The notes: generated from the letters alone by a model not told the origin. 64,000 bases of DNA from Hyphomicrobiales bacterium (GCA_900472575.1 UCIV01000033.1:1-64000); one strand, 5' to 3'; positions 44,846 to 53,557 are shown, numbered from the stretch's first letter. A program made the numbers and translations.

Positions 44846-45967
44846 TCAGGCAGCCGTATCGAGGTTGGGATAATCGGTATAGCCTTTGGCGCCACCGCCG
44901 TAGAGGGTGGCCTTGTCCAGCTCGTTGAGCTCAGCGTTCGTTTGGAAGCGCTCTACGAGATCCGGGTTGGCGATGAACAGCTTGCCGAAAGCCACTGCAT
45001 CGGCATATCCGCTTTCCACGGCCTGCTCGGCTGCGGCCTTGTCGTAGCCATTATTGACCAGCCATGCTCCTGACCCACCGGCTTTGCGATAGATATCCTT
45101 CAATTCCTGATAATTGAACGGCTTGCCGCCCTGGGTGAAATCGCGATCTCCGCCCGTTGCGCCTTCTATGACGTGAATGAAGGAAAGGCCGCGCGAGCCG
45201 AGTTCCTTGATCAGGTGGTTGAATACGGCCTGTGGCTGGCTCTCTGTGATACCGTTTGCAGGCGTGACCGGGGAGAGGCGGATGCCGACCCGGCCGGCGC
45301 CGATTTCCTTGGCCACGGCGTCGACAACTTCCAGCGCGAAGCGAACGCGATTCTCGATCGAGCCGCCGTATTCGTCCGTACGCTGGTTGGCGCCGTCCTT
45401 GAGGAACTGGTCGATAAGGTAGCCGTTTGCTCCATGGATTTCCACGCCGTCAAAGCCGGCATCGATTGCAGCGCGTGCGCCCTTTGCATAATCGGCGACA
45501 ATTCCGGAAATTTCGGCGATCTCCAACGCACGCGGAGCCGAAGTCTCGGCGAAGGCGCCATTTCCATTTTCATCGATGATGTACGTCTTGCCGCCAGCCG
45601 GGATTGCCGAAGGGGCGACGGGTGCTGCGCCATTCGGCTGCAGCGAAACGTGCGATACGCGGCCGACATGCCAGATCTGCGTGACGATCTTTCCGCCCTT
45701 CTTGTGAACGGCGTCGGTTACTTTTTTCCAACCGGCGACGGCTTCCGGGAGATAAAGGCCCGGCACGTCAGCGTAACCCTGGCCCTGTTGTGTGACCGGC
45801 GTGCCTTCGGTGATCAGAAGGCCGGCAGAGGCGCGCTGTTCGTAATAGGCTGCGTTGAGATCGTTCGGGATTGCCTTGGGCGAGCGGTTGCGCGTGAGCG
45901 GCGCCATGACGATCCTGTTGGCCAGCTGGATGTCACCAAACTTCACCGGGTCGAAGAGTGTGGTCAT
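44846..45967 (-). CDS. Alkene reductase, Old Yellow Enzyme family
   Basis: An FMN enzyme of 373 residues that reduces activated double bonds, nitroesters and quinones with NAD(P)H. It has MAPLTRNRSPKAIPN, the substrate-binding H-x-x-N block in VEIHGANGYLIDQFLKDG, and RVRFALEVVDAV. It is downstream of an ArsR-type regulator, probably co-transcribed, which suggests induction by electrophiles or metals. Confidence 0.93.
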   Translation of the reverse strand: MTTLFDPVKFGDIQLANRIVMAPLTRNRSPKAIPNDLNAAYYEQRASAGLLITEGTPVTQQGQGYADVPGLYLPEAVAGWKKVTDAVHKKGGKIVTQIWHVGRVSHVSLQPNGAAPVAPSAIPAGGKTYIIDENGNGAFAETSAPRALEIAEISGIVADYAKGARAAIDAGFDGVEIHGANGYLIDQFLKDGANQRTDEYGGSIENRVRFALEVVDAVAKEIGAGRVGIRLSPVTPANGITESQPQAVFNHLIKELGSRGLSFIHVIEGATGGDRDFTQGGKPFNYQELKDIYRKAGGSGAWLVNNGYDKAAAEQAVESGYADAVAFGKLFIANPDLVERFQTNAELNELDKATLYGGGAKGYTDYPNLDTAA

Positions 45968-46013
45968 TGTGAAAGTCCTTTTACGTTTGGCATAGGGGAG
46001 GAGGGAAGCTGGA

Positions 46014-46316
46014 TCAGAGTGTCGATTTCAGCTCATTCAGGAAGGAAGCGATATTTTCTTCGTCGCGGCTGTAGAATGCCCACTGGCCGATGCGGTTCGT
46101 CTTCAGCAGTCCTGCCTTTTCGAGCGTGGCGAGGTGGGCAGAAACCGTCGATTGCGACAGGCCGCATTTCTTTTCGAACTGGTTGGCGCAGATGCCCATT
46201 TCCAGCGGGTGAGCCTGGTCGCAGAAATGCTGTTCAGGTTCTCGCATCCATTCCAGAAACGACACCCGTACCGGGTGAGCCAATGCCTTCAGAATCTCTG
46301 TCTTGTCTATCATCAT
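46014..46316 (-). CDS. ArsR-family transcriptional regulator
   Basis: A 100-residue winged-helix repressor. The helix-turn-helix matches KKCGLSQSTVSAHLATLEKAGLL. Three cysteines (in FCDQ, ICAN and KKCG) may sense metal or oxidation. The ATG at 46316 has GGAGG nine bases upstream; a second ATG follows directly. It lies 46 bases from the reductase gene on the same strand, and is beside the AbcR sRNA genes, the same position seen in S. meliloti. Confidence 0.88.
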   Translation of the reverse strand: MMIDKTEILKALAHPVRVSFLEWMREPEQHFCDQAHPLEMGICANQFEKKCGLSQSTVSAHLATLEKAGLLKTNRIGQWAFYSRDEENIASFLNELKSTL

Positions 46317-46369
46317 CGTGTATCGCCTCCAGTCGATATATAGATCGTATTTTTCCGATTTAAAGAGGC

Positions 46370-46480
46370 AAAAAAATCGGGCCAACGGATTTCTCCGCGG
46401 CCCGTCAAGTGTGAAGGTCAAAAAACCTCCAGAGGGGAACAGTCGACGCGGATGGCGGGAAACCATCGTGCCATCGACTG
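46370..46480 (-). ncRNA. abcR: AbcR-type (alpha-r15) small RNA, downstream copy
   Basis: A trans-acting, Hfq-dependent small RNA of about 111 bases. On the minus strand it starts with a long stem CAGTCGA...TCGACTG (46480-46474 with 46446-46440), which encloses GATGG/CCATC. Then comes a conserved linker TTCCCCTCTGGAGGTT, an A/T stretch with CTTCACACTT, and a terminator CGGGCC-GGCCCG (46404-46378) followed by seven T. It is a diverged copy of the RNA at 46601-46722. In S. meliloti and A. tumefaciens these RNAs repress ABC transporter mRNAs. Which copy is AbcR1 or AbcR2 cannot be decided. Confidence 0.82.
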
Positions 46481-46485
46481 ATATC

Positions 46486-46514
46486 AATATGGGGTTGCAC
46501 ACTGCTCCACACAA
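46486..46514 (-). promoter_or_regulatory. Promoter of the downstream AbcR copy
   Basis: On the minus strand: TTGTGT (46509-46514), a 17-base spacer and CATATT (46486-46491), with the predicted start at 46480. The architecture matches the promoter of the other copy exactly. Confidence 0.65.
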
Positions 46515-46600
46515 GGGGCTTGGTGAAGATATTAAACGCAGAGAGATGATTATTGCTGCAGCAGATTGGCGCAGCTTTGTGCGATTAGCTACAAAAGGGC

Positions 46601-46722
46601 AAAAAAAGAGGGCCACCGGATCGCTCCAGGGCCCTTTGAAGTGTGAAGGTCAAAAATGAACCTCCAGAGGGGAACAGCTGCTGCGGTGGAACTGGGAGGA
46701 AAGCCACCATGTGCATCAGCTG
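46601..46722 (-). ncRNA. abcR: AbcR-type (alpha-r15) small RNA, upstream copy
   Basis: A small RNA of about 122 bases, tandem to the preceding one. The first stem pairs CAGCTG at 46722-46717 with CAGCTG at 46681-46676 (approximate), with GGTGG/CCACC inside; the loop carries CTTTCCTCCCAGTT, a good anti-Shine-Dalgarno sequence. The same linker TTCCCCTCTGGAGGTT follows, then a terminator AGGGCC...GGCCCT and seven T. The stem bases differ from the other copy in both arms, so pairing is kept by compensatory changes. The lsrB/vtlR gene next to it encodes its known activator in related genera. Confidence 0.84.
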
Positions 46723-46727
46723 AGTGC

Positions 46728-46756
46728 GATATGATGGTTTTTTGTGCATTGCGCAA
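46728..46756 (-). promoter_or_regulatory. Promoter of the upstream AbcR copy
   Basis: On the minus strand: TTGCGC (46751-46756), a 17-base spacer and CATATC (46728-46733), with the predicted start at 46722. TTGCGCAA is a palindrome and may be part of the LsrB/VtlR binding site; this is inference. Confidence 0.65.
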
Positions 46757-46866
46757 TCATATTTTGTGCAAGACTGCCATGCTTTGGGCGCATGGCTTTG
46801 TCTTAAAACTTGCATAAATGCAAGAGTCGGGCAGCAACGCGTTGGATTTACTTTGCATGCCGGGAT

Positions 46867-47769
46867 TTAGAAATTCCAGTTTCTGGCTTTCGTGACGATA
46901 AAGTCGCGGAAGGCCTTAAGCTTCGCCGCGTTCTTCATTTCATCCGGATAGCAGAAATATGTGTCGAAGGTCGGAATGTCGGCATTGATGGCCAGCTGAA
47001 TCAGTCCCGGATCCCGTCCAACGATATAATCCGGCAAAACGGCGATGCCGATGCCGAGCAGGCAGGCTCGCTTGATTGAGGTCTGGCTGTTGATCTGCAG
47101 ATGCGGGGCGCGCGTGTTATCAGAGTTGCGGCCAGCATATTCGAGCCAGTTTACATCGAGCAGATAGTTCGGCGCGGGTTCGCCGAAGGTAATGATCCGA
47201 TGGTTGTCGAGATCTTCGACGGTTTGTGGCTCACCGAAGCGGTTGATGTAGGACGGTGCCGCATAGACATGCATATGCACAGTGAAGAGCTTGCGCTGGA
47301 TCAGATCGGATTGCTGCGGCTGGCGAAGCCGGATGGCGCAATCGGCATGGCGCATGTTGACGTCGACTTCCTCGTTGTCGAGAATCAGCTGCACAGACAT
47401 TTCCGGGTAAAGCTGCAGGAATTCCTGCACCTTGTCAGTGAGCCAGCCCTGGCCGAGACCGACCGTGGTGGTGACGCGCAGTTTGCCGGAAGGCTTGTCC
47501 GTCGTTTCTGTCAACTGAACCTTGACGGTTTCGAGCTTGAGCAGGACATCGTGGGCGGTGCGATAGAGCAGTTCGCCCTGTTCGGTCAGGATCAGGCCGC
47601 GGGCATGGCGGTGAAACAGCTTTACGCCCACGTCCTGTTCAAGGGCGCTGACCTGGCGGCTGATCGCCGACTGGGACAAATGCAGCTTGTCGGCGGCATG
47701 CGTGAATGAACCGGCTTCGGCTGCCGCATGAAAAATGCGCAATTTATCCCAGTCTAAAGGAACGCCCAT
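46867..47769 (-). CDS. lsrB: LysR-family regulator LsrB/VtlR
   Basis: A 300-residue LysR regulator. The N-terminal DNA-binding domain holds GSFTHAADKLHLSQSAISRQVSALEQ. The effector domain contains cysteines at 144, 236 and 273, positions like those in S. meliloti LsrB, where redox control has been described. The gene order ArsR, sRNAs, lsrB, trxB, lrp is conserved with S. meliloti. VtlR of Brucella and Agrobacterium activates abcR2-type RNA genes, and those lie directly downstream here. It ends 3 bases from trxB. Confidence 0.93.
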   Translation of the reverse strand: MGVPLDWDKLRIFHAAAEAGSFTHAADKLHLSQSAISRQVSALEQDVGVKLFHRHARGLILTEQGELLYRTAHDVLLKLETVKVQLTETTDKPSGKLRVTTTVGLGQGWLTDKVQEFLQLYPEMSVQLILDNEEVDVNMRHADCAIRLRQPQQSDLIQRKLFTVHMHVYAAPSYINRFGEPQTVEDLDNHRIITFGEPAPNYLLDVNWLEYAGRNSDNTRAPHLQINSQTSIKRACLLGIGIAVLPDYIVGRDPGLIQLAINADIPTFDTYFCYPDEMKNAAKLKAFRDFIVTKARNWNF

Positions 47770-47771
47770 GC

Positions 47772-48746
47772 TTACTCCGCAGCTATGGAGACCGGCTGGA
47801 TGCCGGCCAGGTAACGCTCGGCCTCAAGAGCGGCCATGCAGCCCATTCCGGCCGCGGTGATCGCCTGCCGGAATGTGTCGTCGGTCACGTCGCCTGCGGC
47901 AAAGATGCCAGGCACGTCTGTTGCGGTCGAATCGGGCGCGGTCCAGAGATAGCCGCCTGCCTTCATCTTGAGCTTGTCCTTGAACAGTTCCGTTGCCGGC
48001 GCATGGCCGATGGCGACGAAGACGCCGTCGATCGGCTGTTCGGTGATTGCGCCGGTCAGCGTGTTGCGCAGCTTGACGCCTTCCACGGAAGGCGGAAGCG
48101 GCGGCTTGGCCGGCTTGCCGGTAATCTCGTGGATCTCGGTGTTCCACAGGACCTTGACATTGGGGCGCTGGAAGAGGCGCTCGCGCAGGATTTTTTCCGA
48201 GCGGAATTCGTCACGGCGATGCACGACGGTGACCGACTTGGCGATGTTCGATAGATAAAGCGCTTCCTCGACGGCCGAGTTTCCGCCGCCGACCACGATC
48301 ACATCCTTGTTGCGATAGAAGAAGCCGTCGCAGGTAGCGCAGGCCGATACGCCAAAGCCCTGGAAATGCTGTTCGCTTTCAATGCCCAGCCATTTTGCCT
48401 TTGCGCCGGTCGCAATGATGATCGTGTCCGCAGTCCAGACCGTTCCGGAATCGGTTTTGACGGTGAAGGGGCGGGTGGTCGTTTCGACTTCCGTCACAAG
48501 ATCATTGACGATCTCGGCGCCCATATAGGTTGCCTGCTTGAGCATCTGCTCCATCAGCCAGGGGCCTTGGATGGGATCGCCGAATCCCGGATAGTTCTCT
48601 ACATCCGTGGTGATCATCAACTGGCCGCCCTGTTCCATGCCGGCGATCAAGACCGGCTTCAGCATGGCACGTGCTGCATAGATGGCTGCGGTGTATCCGG
48701 CGGGGCCTGAACCGATGATCAGCACTTCCGTGTGACGAGCGGACAT
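47772..48746 (-). CDS. trxB: Thioredoxin reductase
   Basis: An FAD enzyme of 324 residues that reduces thioredoxin with NADPH. FAD motif GSGPAGYTAAIYAA; redox-active CATC at 136-139; NADPH motif GGGNSAVEEA; second FAD motif GIFAAGDVTD. It is upstream of lsrB on the same strand with a 2-base gap, so the redox-responsive regulator and the reductase are co-transcribed. Confidence 0.97.
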   Translation of the reverse strand: MSARHTEVLIIGSGPAGYTAAIYAARAMLKPVLIAGMEQGGQLMITTDVENYPGFGDPIQGPWLMEQMLKQATYMGAEIVNDLVTEVETTTRPFTVKTDSGTVWTADTIIIATGAKAKWLGIESEQHFQGFGVSACATCDGFFYRNKDVIVVGGGNSAVEEALYLSNIAKSVTVVHRRDEFRSEKILRERLFQRPNVKVLWNTEIHEITGKPAKPPLPPSVEGVKLRNTLTGAITEQPIDGVFVAIGHAPATELFKDKLKMKAGGYLWTAPDSTATDVPGIFAAGDVTDDTFRQAITAAGMGCMAALEAERYLAGIQPVSIAAE

Positions 48747-49063
48747 GAATATTTCCTTTCAAGCGCGGATATGAACTACGCCCCATATAGGAAGGGCGTT
48801 TTTGTTCTGCCGCTTTTTGACTGTCATCTAATGTCGATCCATGCGTCAGTGCAAGGGCAGGCTTGCATTAACAACAGGACAGTTGGTCGCGAGCGTATGG
48901 CGTCGAGAACCGGATTTGGCATGCGGATTGTAACAACTTCTCCAAATATCCCTGCGAACTTTGCCTGCGACATCTGGTGCGCGGTTCCGCGGGGCTGTAT
49001 TTGCTTACGCCTTGCGTTAAACGCTGTTTCGATTAAAAGCCATCCCATCCAAGGGGGAATACC
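48747..49063. other. Intergenic region between divergent trxB and the Lrp gene
   Basis: 317 bases. It must hold both promoters. It includes short G/C-rich inverted stretches (around 48990-49025) but nothing clear enough to name, and no gene. Confidence 0.5.
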
Positions 49064-49531
49064 GTGCTCCGCGCCGATCTCGATGCCATCGATATAAAGA
49101 TTCTGAAGGAGCTCCAGCAGGACGGGCGCATCACCAATGTGGAGCTCGCCGAACGTGTCGGCATTTCCGCACCACCCTGTCTTCGGCGTGTGCGCAAGCT
49201 GGAAGAGGCCGGTATCATCGAGGGGTATCACGCGCTCCTGAACGGCCAGAAACTCGGCTTCGACCTTACTGCCTTCTGTATGGTCGGATTGAAGCGTCAG
49301 TCGGATGCCGACCTCAAGGGATTTGCCTCCACGGTGCAGCAGTGGCCGCTGGTGCGGGAGGCTTGGATGGTGAATGGAGACAGCGATTTTCTGTTGCGCT
49401 GTACCGCAGAGAACCTGACGCAATTCCAGGACTTTGTTATCGAGGTGCTGACTGCTGACGAACATGTCGATACGGTGAGGACGATGCTGACCATCCGGCA
49501 AGTCAAACAGTTGGGTTTGGTGGAAGTCTGA
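49064..49531 (+). CDS. Lrp/AsnC-family transcriptional regulator
   Basis: A 155-residue regulator with an N-terminal helix-turn-helix (ILKELQQDGRITNVELAERVGISAPPCLRRVRKLEEAGII) and a C-terminal RAM effector domain. The GTG start has AAGGGGG upstream. In S. meliloti an lrp gene lies between lpsC and trxB, the same context as here. Target genes are not defined; feedback on the neighbouring surface-glycan genes is possible. Confidence 0.93.
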   Translation: MLRADLDAIDIKILKELQQDGRITNVELAERVGISAPPCLRRVRKLEEAGIIEGYHALLNGQKLGFDLTAFCMVGLKRQSDADLKGFASTVQQWPLVREAWMVNGDSDFLLRCTAENLTQFQDFVIEVLTADEHVDTVRTMLTIRQVKQLGLVEV

Positions 49532-49536
49532 CTGCA

Positions 49537-50460
49537 ATGCGCTACTCCAATCGTCCGCTTTTTCGCTCGGCCTTGAAGTTAGCGCTCAAGTTAATTTGCG
49601 GACGAAAGTGGTCGCATGCCCAGGATTGGCTTCCGGGGCTTGAAATCATTGCGGTTTCAAACGCTAGGGAAGGTGCGATCATTTACAGAAAAGAACAGGT
49701 GGCACCACTTTATGGTGCCCGAGTTCTAAAGGCCGCTTCAAGTTCGATTATTCATGTTGTCGGGTCCGGACCTTCAGTTGCCGACAACGACATGAGCCGG
49801 GTGGAGCCGGGGACCTGCATCCTGCTCAACGGGGCGATCAGCCTGATAGCCAGCCCTGTAGTCGAGCCCTTGGCGGTAGCTATAGAGGACGAACGCTTCG
49901 TCTGGCGACATTTCGAGCTCATGCGAGAGAAAATAAGGCCGGGCATGATATGTCTTCTTTCGGTCGGCGTGAGCAGGGCCATTTGCGAGTGCGATCCCGC
50001 TTGGCTGCGCGACAAGAAAGTCATTCTCATAGACAATATTCGCAAGCCATACAGGGTCGCCCGTCGCACCATCCAGCAAGTCCGTGCGCTTGGCGTCCCG
50101 ATTGTGGAAAGCGGGCAGCAGGCAGCCCTCTCCCTGGATCCCGATGCCGGAGTATTCCAGGGCGGTAGCGTGGCTGTCAGCGCTTTGCAGTTTGCGCTTT
50201 ATTGTGAACCCGCCCAGATAGGACTGTTCGGCATAGATATTTCCAATGCGAACCAGCCGCGATTTTATGAAATAAACAACGATGTCGCCTATTCCGGCAT
50301 TTCCAGCGCGGAAGCTCGCATTTTATCGTTTTTCACGTTGATTAGGGACGTGGCTGCTGAACGGAATGTACAGTTACTCAACTTTTCTTCCGTTTCGGCC
50401 CTTTTGAAATGCGGTCTCGATTACGATGATCGCTTTGCGTTCAGAAGATCCGGACATTGA
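49537..50460 (+). CDS. Probable surface-glycan protein, GSGPS-motif (MptE/sialyltransferase-like) family
   Basis: A 307-residue protein with IIHVVGSGPSVADND and LLNGA in the first third and a late FGIDIS motif. These are like the nucleotide-binding part of GT42-type sialyltransferases and MptE/DUF115-like proteins. A sugar-nucleotide transferase for the lipopolysaccharide is likely from the neighbourhood, but the sequence alone does not prove it. It starts 6 bases after lrp and may be co-transcribed. Confidence 0.6.
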   Translation: MRYSNRPLFRSALKLALKLICGRKWSHAQDWLPGLEIIAVSNAREGAIIYRKEQVAPLYGARVLKAASSSIIHVVGSGPSVADNDMSRVEPGTCILLNGAISLIASPVVEPLAVAIEDERFVWRHFELMREKIRPGMICLLSVGVSRAICECDPAWLRDKKVILIDNIRKPYRVARRTIQQVRALGVPIVESGQQAALSLDPDAGVFQGGSVAVSALQFALYCEPAQIGLFGIDISNANQPRFYEINNDVAYSGISSAEARILSFFTLIRDVAAERNVQLLNFSSVSALLKCGLDYDDRFAFRRSGH

Positions 50461-50524
50461 TCATTTTTGCCGGTCGATATAGGGGTCGACATTACTGCGT
50501 AGAGATGCTCTGCGCTTCCAATGT

Positions 50525-51463
50525 ATGGAAATTGAAATGCGCTTGTTCGGCAAAAAAACTATATTTACCAGAAATCTCCTGATCTCTCCGCCACAGCCGT
50601 CTGATGATCGGCGCGGTGTAGCCATAGCCGCGCGCGCCAAAAACGAGGCTCCTTACATTGGGGACTGGCTTCTGTTTCATCGCGCCGTTGGAGTGCGTCA
50701 TTTCTATATCTACGACGATGGATCGACAGATAGAACGATCGATGTCATCAAGGAGATATTGTCACCTGACGAGTTCACGATTTTTCCGTGGAGCAGTCGG
50801 ATGATTGACGAGGGATCGAAGCAATTTCTCGATACTCAAGTCATCGCTTTTGCACACGCTATACTTAATTTTGGAGCCGCCTATAAATGGATGGCCTTTA
50901 TTGATGTCGACGAATTTTTGCTTCCCAAGATAGGGAGCACAGTCGAGGAGGCGCTTGAAGGCGCTGGCGGTTTTCCGGTGGTTTCGTTGCCTTGGCACAT
51001 GTTTGGAACAAGCGGGCACAAAACGAAGCCGGCGGGTTCCACTCTTTTCAATTTTACAATGCGCAGCGTTATTCCGAGTAACGATAAAAAAAACGGCATG
51101 GCATTCAAATGTATTGTTGACCCGTGTGAAGTCGTTCAGGTTGGTGTGCACCATTTTTGCACGCGGACATTTGGTGAGATAAACTCGAACGATGCCGGTG
51201 TACGCGCAACGCGCGAGGGCCGGAAGGAAAGGGCGTTTTATTCTTCAAAATACCTGCAGCTCAATCACTATTATAGCCGATCCGAGCAGGAGCTTATGGA
51301 GAAAATCGATCGCGGAAACGGACGATCCAGCGAGAGATACAAACAAAGCGTATTAAGAACCCTGCAGCGCGTCGAAGCGGAAACGGTTCAGGACCTTGGG
51401 ATGATCGAGTTCCTCAAAAAGCACAATGTCGATCTTTCGCAGGCCTGCGCGGACGCCGAGTAA
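50525..51463 (+). CDS. Glycosyltransferase family 92 (GT2-like fold)
   Basis: A 312-residue enzyme. The nucleotide-sugar region is FYIYDDGSTDRTIDVI and the DxD-type motif is AFIDVDEFLLPK near residue 124; both fit GT92/DUF23. The start at 50525 or the second ATG at 50537 is possible. The base composition is clearly more A/T-rich than neighbouring core genes, a sign of transfer, as is common in glycan loci. Probably adds a sugar to the lipopolysaccharide. Confidence 0.78.
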   Translation: MEIEMRLFGKKTIFTRNLLISPPQPSDDRRGVAIAARAKNEAPYIGDWLLFHRAVGVRHFYIYDDGSTDRTIDVIKEILSPDEFTIFPWSSRMIDEGSKQFLDTQVIAFAHAILNFGAAYKWMAFIDVDEFLLPKIGSTVEEALEGAGGFPVVSLPWHMFGTSGHKTKPAGSTLFNFTMRSVIPSNDKKNGMAFKCIVDPCEVVQVGVHHFCTRTFGEINSNDAGVRATREGRKERAFYSSKYLQLNHYYSRSEQELMEKIDRGNGRSSERYKQSVLRTLQRVEAETVQDLGMIEFLKKHNVDLSQACADAE

Positions 51464-51559
51464 GTGGTTTGCGCGAGATTGAAACTGGTCTTCCATCATG
51501 CGCCTCAATGGCGCATCGGTTGAGACCCGCCTGTGCGCTGGAGGGGGACATGGCCTCCC

Positions 51560-52420
51560 TCACTTCCTGTTGGCGGCCAGAATCCGGTCCTTCTTGGATT
51601 TGCGTTTCAAGGCTTTGAATCCGTCGTAAAGGAGGCGTAACGGTGCTGTAATGGAAATCAGTCTGTCGATATGCCGCTTACTGTTTTCAAGTTGCATGGA
51701 CAGGGTTTGCACCGAAGCGAACAGCACATCTTCGTTCTTCAGATCCGGAAAGCGCTGGAGAAGCGCCGTATAAGGGTTTTGAACAGTTTTTCCAGAAAAC
51801 TCGATGCGTCCGTTCATTGCCAGAAGATTGAGCGCGGATTGTTCAAAGACCCAGTCATGGATAAGGAAAAGCTTCCATTTCTTGCCTCGGGTCGCCGAAA
51901 AACCAGTGAGCACGACCTTTGAAGCCGGAATATGCTCACACAGCCATAGTGCCATTGCGAAACCTGAACTCGCTGTATGCTCTCGTGGGTAGAAACTGCG
52001 GAAATACTCGGCGAGATCCAGTGTTCCGGCCGGGGTTTGCTTGAATTGCGAAGGCTCCATCAGATGCTCGAATTCGACCACCCTCATATTGAGGACCCCC
52101 TTGAAGCCCGGCGAGGGGAGAAGCGACACCATTTGTCCGAGAATGTCTCGATAAACGAGTTCTGAGCCTGCCTGATTGCTTCGTGTAACAAGGATGGAAT
52201 TGCCATCGAATGGCTTGCTCAAAACCTTGTTGACGCGATTGAAGAAAATGAAGAGAGCCGTTTCGGGATACGATGAACGGATCGCCTCAAGCGATTGCTC
52301 GTCGCTGTTTGCCACAAGCACAAAATGTGAAAAACCAGAGAAGAAACTCTTCCACTCTTGCGGCGAGCGCAAATTTTCCGTGGTTAAGGCGTTTTTTTTC
52401 TCGTTATCAGTCATAGTCAT
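51560..52420 (-). CDS. Unknown protein of the glycan locus, sialyltransferase-like C-terminal motif
   Basis: A 286-residue protein. The middle has SSGFAMALWLCEHIP and VVLTGFSATRG followed by HDWVFEQ, resembling the conserved GF-x-H-E regions of bacterial sialyltransferase-like and capsule proteins. The C-terminus is basic (KALKRKSKKDR), which suggests contact with membranes. Its start overlaps the lpsB stop by 14 bases on the same strand, so the two are transcribed together. The catalytic role is unknown. Confidence 0.6.
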   Translation of the reverse strand: MTMTDNEKKNALTTENLRSPQEWKSFFSGFSHFVLVANSDEQSLEAIRSSYPETALFIFFNRVNKVLSKPFDGNSILVTRSNQAGSELVYRDILGQMVSLLPSPGFKGVLNMRVVEFEHLMEPSQFKQTPAGTLDLAEYFRSFYPREHTASSGFAMALWLCEHIPASKVVLTGFSATRGKKWKLFLIHDWVFEQSALNLLAMNGRIEFSGKTVQNPYTALLQRFPDLKNEDVLFASVQTLSMQLENSKRHIDRLISITAPLRLLYDGFKALKRKSKKDRILAANRK

Positions 52421-53552
52421 TCTGCATCCCTTTTGAAGGGCTGATTGTTATTTTGCCAGCCGGCCCTGATCCTATAAGCTTCTCATATACATGAATTAGG
52501 GATCGAGCTTCATTTTCCAGCGCGAATGTGTTGGTTACATGCCTAAGACCCGCTTCCGCATTATGGGCTGCGCGGGTGGGGTCTGCGAGATAGATCCGGA
52601 TCGCATCGCGCAGTGCATTATAGTCGCCGGCAGGCACGCAGATGCCCGTTTCACCCGGCACAATCATTTCAGCGTACGCGCCCGCATCGCTTGCCACTAC
52701 TGCTGTTTGTGACGCCATAGCCTCTAGCGGCGTCAGGCCAAAGCCTTCGTTGCGGGACGGCGCTACGTAAAGCGTCAAACGGCGATACCAAGGCTTGATA
52801 TCGTCAACCTCCCCAAGAAAGCGAATACGATCCGAAAGCCCTGCAGCGGCAATTTGTGCCTTCAGTCTATCGGCGAAGCCGGCATGCTCCGGGGTAACGC
52901 GGCCTGATATCACCGCCGTCCAGTCAGGATAATTTGGCAGAAGCTCAATCATCGCCTGCACGAATAGGTCGGTGCCTTTCTGATGTCGTATGCGACCGAA
53001 GCATCCGATCAAATACCGGCCAGGAAGACCGGTTTCCTCAATCGTGTCTTCGCCCTTGGCTGCGGGATGAAATCGCTCAAGATCAACGCCGTGGCGAATT
53101 ACGCTATGCGACACGTCCAGAAAAGAACCAGAGCGAACCGAGGTGGCGACCACTGCATCCATACGACGTATTAAGCGACGGGTATAGGAACTGTGACGGC
53201 GTTGAGCAGCGGAGGTGAACAGAAGCTTTATCGGTACACGTAGAAAATCTCGCAATACCAGACCTGCTAACATCTCTATATTGCGACGCGCGTGCCAGAC
53301 ACGGGTATGCTTCCCCCTAGGTCGCCGCCACAGGCGGAGAGTATCACGAAAGCGGATATGCGGGATGGTATCCGGCAGGCCCGGTCCAAGAGCCGCCACC
53401 TTGTAGCCAAGGGCGCGTTGAACAGGAACCAGCTGGATGATCGTACTTGTGACGCCGGACAGCCGCCGTTTGAAGTTAGGTGCTATGACCTCGACTTCAC
53501 CGATATCGACGACTGCCGGATTGTGATGAATGTTATTCTGGCCCTCGGCCAC
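52407..53552 (-). CDS. lpsB: Lipopolysaccharide core mannosyltransferase (LpsB/LpcC)
   Basis: A 381-residue GT4 enzyme. EVIAPNFKRRLSGVTSTIIQLVPVQ is nearly the family start; FGRIRHQKGTD and the GFGLTPLEAMASQTAVVASDAGAYAE sugar-nucleotide site are typical GT4 elements. In S. meliloti LpsB and in R. leguminosarum LpcC this enzyme adds mannose to the LPS core. The GTG at 53552 avoids overlap with greA; the TTG at 53567 is an alternative. It lies next to greA, as in S. meliloti. Confidence 0.92.
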   Translation of the reverse strand: MAEGQNNIHHNPAVVDIGEVEVIAPNFKRRLSGVTSTIIQLVPVQRALGYKVAALGPGLPDTIPHIRFRDTLRLWRRPRGKHTRVWHARRNIEMLAGLVLRDFLRVPIKLLFTSAAQRRHSSYTRRLIRRMDAVVATSVRSGSFLDVSHSVIRHGVDLERFHPAAKGEDTIEETGLPGRYLIGCFGRIRHQKGTDLFVQAMIELLPNYPDWTAVISGRVTPEHAGFADRLKAQIAAAGLSDRIRFLGEVDDIKPWYRRLTLYVAPSRNEGFGLTPLEAMASQTAVVASDAGAYAEMIVPGETGICVPAGDYNALRDAIRIYLADPTRAAHNAEAGLRHVTNTFALENEARSLIHVYEKLIGSGPAGKITISPSKGMQNDYD

Positions 53553-53557
53553 GGCGA

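Noticed and set aside
46303..46659. A plus-strand frame of 118 codons across the sRNA genes
   Set aside because: It only reads through the two RNA genes, whose structures and promoters explain the sequence better.
48747..49063. A small gene in the trxB-lrp intergenic region
   Set aside because: No frame with a ribosome site or protein-like composition was found; this is a divergent promoter region.
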